A DNA stretch of 18,166 bases from an uncultured Anaerococcus sp. (lineage in GTDB: Bacteria; Bacillota_A; Clostridia; Tissierellales; Peptoniphilaceae): the NCBI GenBank assembly GCA_902488555.1, contig CABTWT010000015.1, forward strand, positions 1 to 18,166. Direction: 5' to 3'. The first letter of the stretch is position 1, and each line of letters begins with the position of its first letter. The notes under the pieces were generated by a model, which was not told the DNA's origin, did not search any database, and worked only from the letters and a program-made list of their open reading frames with translations. Made by a program: the position numbers and the translations under genes. Below are positions 14,487 through 18,166 of this stretch, piece after piece.

Positions 14487-15488
14487 ATGAAACTTGGAGT
14501 CCATGATTTTATGCTAAAATCTCGTGGGATGACTAATCAAGAATTTTTTGATGATACGAGAAAGTTAGTGCACACTTTAGATGAAATGGGATATGAAAGA
14601 TATTGGTTTGCAGAACACCACGGCTATGAAAGTTTACTAGCTGTAGCTCCTGAAATTTTGGCAAGCTATTTTCTAGCAGAAACAAAGAATATACACGTAG
14701 GAGCTGGCGGTTGTATGATAATGCATTACTCACCACTTAAGGTAGCTGAGGTTTTTAAAACTATGGCTGAACTAGCACCAGGCAGGGTAGATATTGGAAT
14801 CGGCAGAGCACCTGGAACAGGTGTATCAGAAGCACGTGCATTAAACCACAAATTTGAAAACAAATCTCCAGAATTATTTGACGAGATTAAAATTATTTTG
14901 GATTACCTAATTGATAAAAAACCATCTGACCCTATCTATAGACACGTAAAAGCTATACCAAATAAAAATGAGCAAAAAGTCAATCCTACCATGCTAGGTT
15001 CTACTGGTAAAGCAGTTGCAAAAGCAGCAGAATTTGGACTACCATATTCTCACGCAAAATTCTTCTTATTTGAAACTCCTGCTGAAGTTTTCGAAACTTA
15101 CAGATCAAATTTCAAGGCTTCAGAATTTGCTGACAAACCATATACATCAATGTCCTACAAGATGTTAATCAGCGATGATAAAGACGAGCTTGAGTATTTA
15201 GGAAAATCTTTTGAATACTTCCACATCCAACAAACCAAGGGTGATTGGAGCGGAATCCTAGACCCAGAAGAATTAAAAGACTATCGCTTTAGCTTAAATG
15301 AACAAGCAGTACTCAAAAAAGCCTATGAACAAAGATTTTTACTTAAGGGTAGCAAGCAAGAAATAGCTGATATCTTAGAAGATGAAATCGAAACATTCTA
15401 CCTAGATGAAATCCTATGCTTCGCACCAATCTGGGGCATAGACAACAGAATCGCAACATACAAGGCATTAAAAGAAATATTTGAATAA
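14487..15488 (+). CDS. LLM-class flavin-dependent oxidoreductase (MsnO8/YtmO-like)
   Basis: A 333-residue protein of the bacterial luciferase-like (TIM-barrel) family that uses reduced flavin, with or without F420. Diagnostic pieces are RYWFAEHHGYESLLAVAPE (residues about 38-56), the IHVGAGGCMIMHYSPLKVAE strand-helix, LAPGRVDIGIGRAPGT and the late LGSTGKAVAKAAEFGLPYS. These fit the MsnO8/YtmO/YhbW branch, mostly of unknown substrate. No signal peptide; presumably cytosolic. The ATG has a strong AGGGAGG ribosome binding site. It is a single gene, convergent with rpoC and closed by its own terminator. Nothing in the neighbourhood names a substrate. Confidence 0.9.
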   Translation: MKLGVHDFMLKSRGMTNQEFFDDTRKLVHTLDEMGYERYWFAEHHGYESLLAVAPEILASYFLAETKNIHVGAGGCMIMHYSPLKVAEVFKTMAELAPGRVDIGIGRAPGTGVSEARALNHKFENKSPELFDEIKIILDYLIDKKPSDPIYRHVKAIPNKNEQKVNPTMLGSTGKAVAKAAEFGLPYSHAKFFLFETPAEVFETYRSNFKASEFADKPYTSMSYKMLISDDKDELEYLGKSFEYFHIQQTKGDWSGILDPEELKDYRFSLNEQAVLKKAYEQRFLLKGSKQEIADILEDEIETFYLDEILCFAPIWGIDNRIATYKALKEIFE

Positions 15489-15492
15489 TATA

Positions 15493-15536
15493 AAAATCAA
15501 CCAGGGTTTTATAAGAATTCTGGTTGATTTTTTATT
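15493..15536 (+). terminator. Terminator of the LLM oxidoreductase
   Basis: AAAATCAACCAG (15493-15504) pairs perfectly with CTGGTTGATTTT (15520-15531), with a 15-base loop and a T-rich tail. Confidence 0.9.
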
Positions 15537-15561
15537 TTAAATTCTTTATATTTTATCAATC

Positions 15562-15596
15562 AAAAATGACCCCAAAATAATAATATTTCGGGGTCA
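15562..15596 (-). terminator. rpoC terminator
   Basis: On the minus strand TGACCCC (from 15596) and GGGGTCA (ending at 15567) form a 7-bp GC-rich stem, extended by an AT stem with one mismatch, followed by five T. It lies 8 bp after the rpoC stop and should end the rpoBC transcript here rather than let it continue into rpsL. Confidence 0.9.
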
Positions 15597-15603
15597 TAAA
15601 TTT

Positions 15604-18166
15604 TTACCTATTTTGATATTCTTCTTCTGCCGCTTCTCTTTCTTCCAATTCTTTTAGGTTAAGAGCAATCAGTGCATCTTCTGCTTCTTTTGTTTCATAG
15701 TCGATTTCTACGTCGTTGTAGCGTTTCATACCAGTTCCTGCTGGTATTAGTTTACCTATGATGATATTTTCTTTTAGACCCATTAGGTCGTCAATTTTTC
15801 CTTTGATTGATGCATCTGTAAGAACTCTTGTTGTTTCCTGGAAGGATGCTGCTGATAACCATGAATCAGTAGCTAGAGATGCCTTTGTTATACCAAGAAG
15901 TTCTTGGGTATATTCTGCTGGTTTCTTGCCTTCTTCTATCATTTGATCGTTGATCCTATCAACTTCTCTGCGTTCTTGTAGAGATCCTGGTAGGAATTCT
16001 GTATCTCCTGATTCGTCAATTTTTACTTTCTTAAGCATTTGACGGGCAATTACTTCTATGTGTCTGTCGTCGATTTCTACACCTTGGATTCGGTATACTT
16101 TTTGTACTTCTTTGGTGATGTAGTTTTGTACACCAATCTTGCCTAGTACATTTAGTACATCGTGTGGATCAAGGGAACCTTCTGTTAGTTGGTCACCTTT
16201 TTCTACTACATCGCCATCGTGAACAAGTATTCTTGATCCGAATGGGATATTGTATTTTTGTGCATATCCATCTTCAGATAGGATTTCAACGTCAGTTTTC
16301 TTTTCGTTTTGGATAAGTGTTACTGTACCACTGTTTTCAGCAATATAAGCAAGTCCCTTTGGTTTTCTAGCTTCAAATAACTCTTCTACCCTTGGAAGAC
16401 CTGATGTGATTCCAACACCTGCTATACCACCTGAGTGGAAGGTACGCATGGTTAGCTGGGTACCTGGTTCACCGATTGATTGGGCAGCAATGATTCCTAC
16501 TGCTTCTCCAATATTTACTGGTTTGCCAGTTGCAAGGTTTCTACCATAGCATTTTGCACAAACACCGTGTTCTGCCTTACATTCTAGAACTGAGCGTAGT
16601 TTTACTTTTTTAACTCCTGCTGCTACTATTCTATCTGCTGTATCTTCATCGATTAGTTGGTCTTTGTGGGCTAGGATTTCTCCATTTTCATCTTTGATAT
16701 CTTCAAATGATGTACGGCCAACTATACGAGTGTATAGATTTTCTACTAGTTCATTGCCATCTTTAAATTCGTAGGCTTCGACATAGCCATTGGTATGGCA
16801 ATCATCTTCTGTTACTATAACATCTTGAGATATGTCTACCATACGACGAGTTAGATAACCAGAGTCTGCTGTACGTAGGGCTGTATCTGTAAGTCCCTTA
16901 CGTGAACCGTGTGATGATATAAAGTATTCTTGTACAGAAAGACCTTCACGGAAGTTTGCCTTTACTGGGATTTCTATTGTTTTACCATCGGCCTGACTCA
17001 TAAGACCACGCATACCGCCTAGCTGCCTGATTTGGTTGGTAGAACCACGGGCACCAGAGTCTGCAAAGATCTTGATGTTGTTGTCATCTCTAAGGTCTGT
17101 TAGTAGAGCATCTGTTACTTTATCAGTTGTAACCCTCCAAATATCGATAACTTTTTCGTATCTTTCATCATCTGTGATAAGACCACGTCTATAAAGTTTT
17201 TCATATCTATCAACTTCAGCATCAGCTTCTGCTATTATATCCCATTTTTCTTTTGGTATATTAACGTCAGCCATAGATACTGTAAGTCCTGATAGGGTTG
17301 AATATTGATATCCTGTTTGTTTGATATAGTCTAGAACTTCAGCTGTCTTAATATTGCCGTGTTTTCTAAAGCATCTATCAACTATGTCTTTTAGAACTCC
17401 AGAGTCTGCTACTTGGTTTATTTCAAGTGAATATGGGTCTTCCTTTCGATTTATATATCCCAAATCTTGAGGAATTCCTTCGTTGTAGATAAATCTACCT
17501 ACGGAAGATTCTACAATTTTGCCTGGATCTTCGGCATCTTTTTTGATTCTTACGCCAATTTTACTTTGGTATTCTACAACTCCTGCAAGAAGGGCTTTTT
17601 TCATCTCATTGGTTGATTCAAAAACCATACCCTCACCCTTGGCACCTTCTTTGATAGTTGTAAGATAATATGCACCAAGAACCATATCTTGAGATGGAGT
17701 TGTGATTGGCTTACCATCTTTTAGACCTAAGATGTTGTTTGTTGACATCATAAGTAATCTTGCTTCGATTTGTGCTTCGTTTGACAGTGGCAAGTGTATA
17801 GCCATTTGGTCCCCGTCAAAGTCGGCGTTAAATGCGTTACAAGCTAGTGGATGTAATTTGATTGCCTTACCTTCTACTAGAACTGGTTCAAATGCTTGTA
17901 TACCAAGTCTATGTAGTGTAGGGGCACGGTTTAGTAAAACTGGGTGGTCTTTGATTACTTCTTCAAGTACTTCGTATACTCTAGGATCTTTCTTTTCTAC
18001 CATTTTTTTGGCAGCTTTAAGATTGTGGGCCATTCCACGATCTACTACCTTGTTCATGATAAATGGCTTAAATAGTTCTAGAGCCATTTCTTGAGGTAGG
18101 CCACATTGATTAAACTTAAGGTCTGGGCCAACTACGATTACTGAACGACCTGAATAGTCTACACGC
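15604..18166 (-). CDS. rpoC: DNA-directed RNA polymerase subunit beta', C-terminal 853 residues (cut by the window edge)
   Basis: Beta' forms the catalytic clamp of RNA polymerase. The frame is open from the right edge (beginning [14 protein letters not shown], continuing [19 protein letters not shown]) to the stop at 15604. The Met at 18087 is internal, not a start. The Mg-binding loop NADFDGD is encoded at 17809-17829. The trigger-loop region reads [20 protein letters not shown] and [10 protein letters not shown]. The four zinc-ligand cysteines of the C-terminal site are present (DDCHTNG, then [11 protein letters not shown]). [19 protein letters not shown] is the highly conserved bridge to the C-terminal part. 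The gene ends in a Glu-rich tail. Codon use is slightly richer in GC than the island genes beside it, as expected for a highly expressed gene. Confidence 0.98.
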   Translation of the reverse strand, partial: RVDYSGRSVIVVGPDLKFNQCGLPQEMALELFKPFIMNKVVDRGMAHNLKAAKKMVEKKDPRVYEVLEEVIKDHPVLLNRAPTLHRLGIQAFEPVLVEGKAIKLHPLACNAFNADFDGDQMAIHLPLSNEAQIEARLLMMSTNNILGLKDGKPITTPSQDMVLGAYYLTTIKEGAKGEGMVFESTNEMKKALLAGVVEYQSKIGVRIKKDAEDPGKIVESSVGRFIYNEGIPQDLGYINRKEDPYSLEINQVADSGVLKDIVDRCFRKHGNIKTAEVLDYIKQTGYQYSTLSGLTVSMADVNIPKEKWDIIAEADAEVDRYEKLYRRGLITDDERYEKVIDIWRVTTDKVTDALLTDLRDDNNIKIFADSGARGSTNQIRQLGGMRGLMSQADGKTIEIPVKANFREGLSVQEYFISSHGSRKGLTDTALRTADSGYLTRRMVDISQDVIVTEDDCHTNGYVEAYEFKDGNELVENLYTRIVGRTSFEDIKDENGEILAHKDQLIDEDTADRIVAAGVKKVKLRSVLECKAEHGVCAKCYGRNLATGKPVNIGEAVGIIAAQSIGEPGTQLTMRTFHSGGIAGVGITSGLPRVEELFEARKPKGLAYIAENSGTVTLIQNEKKTDVEILSEDGYAQKYNIPFGSRILVHDGDVVEKGDQLTEGSLDPHDVLNVLGKIGVQNYITKEVQKVYRIQGVEIDDRHIEVIARQMLKKVKIDESGDTEFLPGSLQERREVDRINDQMIEEGKKPAEYTQELLGITKASLATDSWLSAASFQETTRVLTDASIKGKIDDLMGLKENIIIGKLIPAGTGMKRYNDVEIDYETKEAEDALIALNLKELEEREAAEEEYQNR

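Noticed and set aside
9971..15603. Possible CRISPR array or cas genes accompanying the Card1-like C-terminal domain
   Set aside because: No regularly spaced repeats and no cas-like proteins are present anywhere in the window, so any link to type III CRISPR would have to be outside it or absent.
2271..15603. Mobile element (prophage, ICE or transposon) carrying the accessory genes between rpoC and rpsL
   Set aside because: No transposase, integrase, terminal repeats or att-like duplications were seen at the edges.
17702..18094. 130-codon plus-strand frame opposite rpoC
   Set aside because: It lies entirely within the conserved rpoC coding sequence on the other strand and has no family features.

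Overview
The window reads as chromosomal DNA of a low-GC, Gram-positive-type anaerobe. The S12 protein carries the insertion typical of Firmicutes, Shine-Dalgarno sites are strong (GGAGG type), promoters are of the SigA TTGACA/TATAAT kind, and codon use is very AT-rich. My best guess is a Peptoniphilaceae-like organism (Anaerococcus and relatives), but that is a guess from protein flavour, not a search result.

Layout. The two ends carry parts of the universally conserved transcription/translation cluster, both on the minus strand: the C-terminal part of rpoC at the right edge, and rpsL-rpsG-fusA (fusA cut by the left edge). These genes are often adjacent (rpoB-rpoC-rpsL-rpsG-fusA). Here about 13.3 kb of unrelated genes separate rpoC from rpsL. 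rpoC has its own terminator and rpsL its own perfect-looking promoter (TTGACA, 17 bp, TAAAGT) with a hairpin at the expected 5' end of the message.

Between them, left to right: a YdhS-like FAD/NAD(P)-binding protein (+); the scar of a decayed alpha-glucoside-type PTS locus (-), in which a truncated EIIC with an intact promoter is joined to the C-terminal remnant of a RpiR/SIS regulator; thiol peroxidase tpx (+); a tightly coupled four-gene minus-strand operon (serine-less acyl-carrier-like protein, two FtsX-type permeases, MacB/LolD-type ATPase); a divergent HTH-TPR regulator of the peptide-sensing RRNPP kind (+); a 1336-residue multidomain protein (-); and an LLM-class flavin oxidoreductase (+).

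How they may work together. The regulator and the four-gene ABC operon share an 88-bp control region with repeated TTAACATA motifs, which suggests a regulated exporter or resistance module, possibly peptide-responsive. The most novel object is the 1336-residue protein. It has an N-terminal Hanks-type kinase domain with altered HRD and DFG motifs, then a Rossmann-like segment followed by a region resembling the helical RyR-type module of prokaryotic conflict proteins. Its C-terminal third resembles Card1/DUF1887 (CARF plus restriction-like nuclease), with most nuclease catalytic residues missing. No CRISPR array, cas gene, tRNA, rRNA or transposase is visible in the window. No gene-free stretch exceeds 300 bp.
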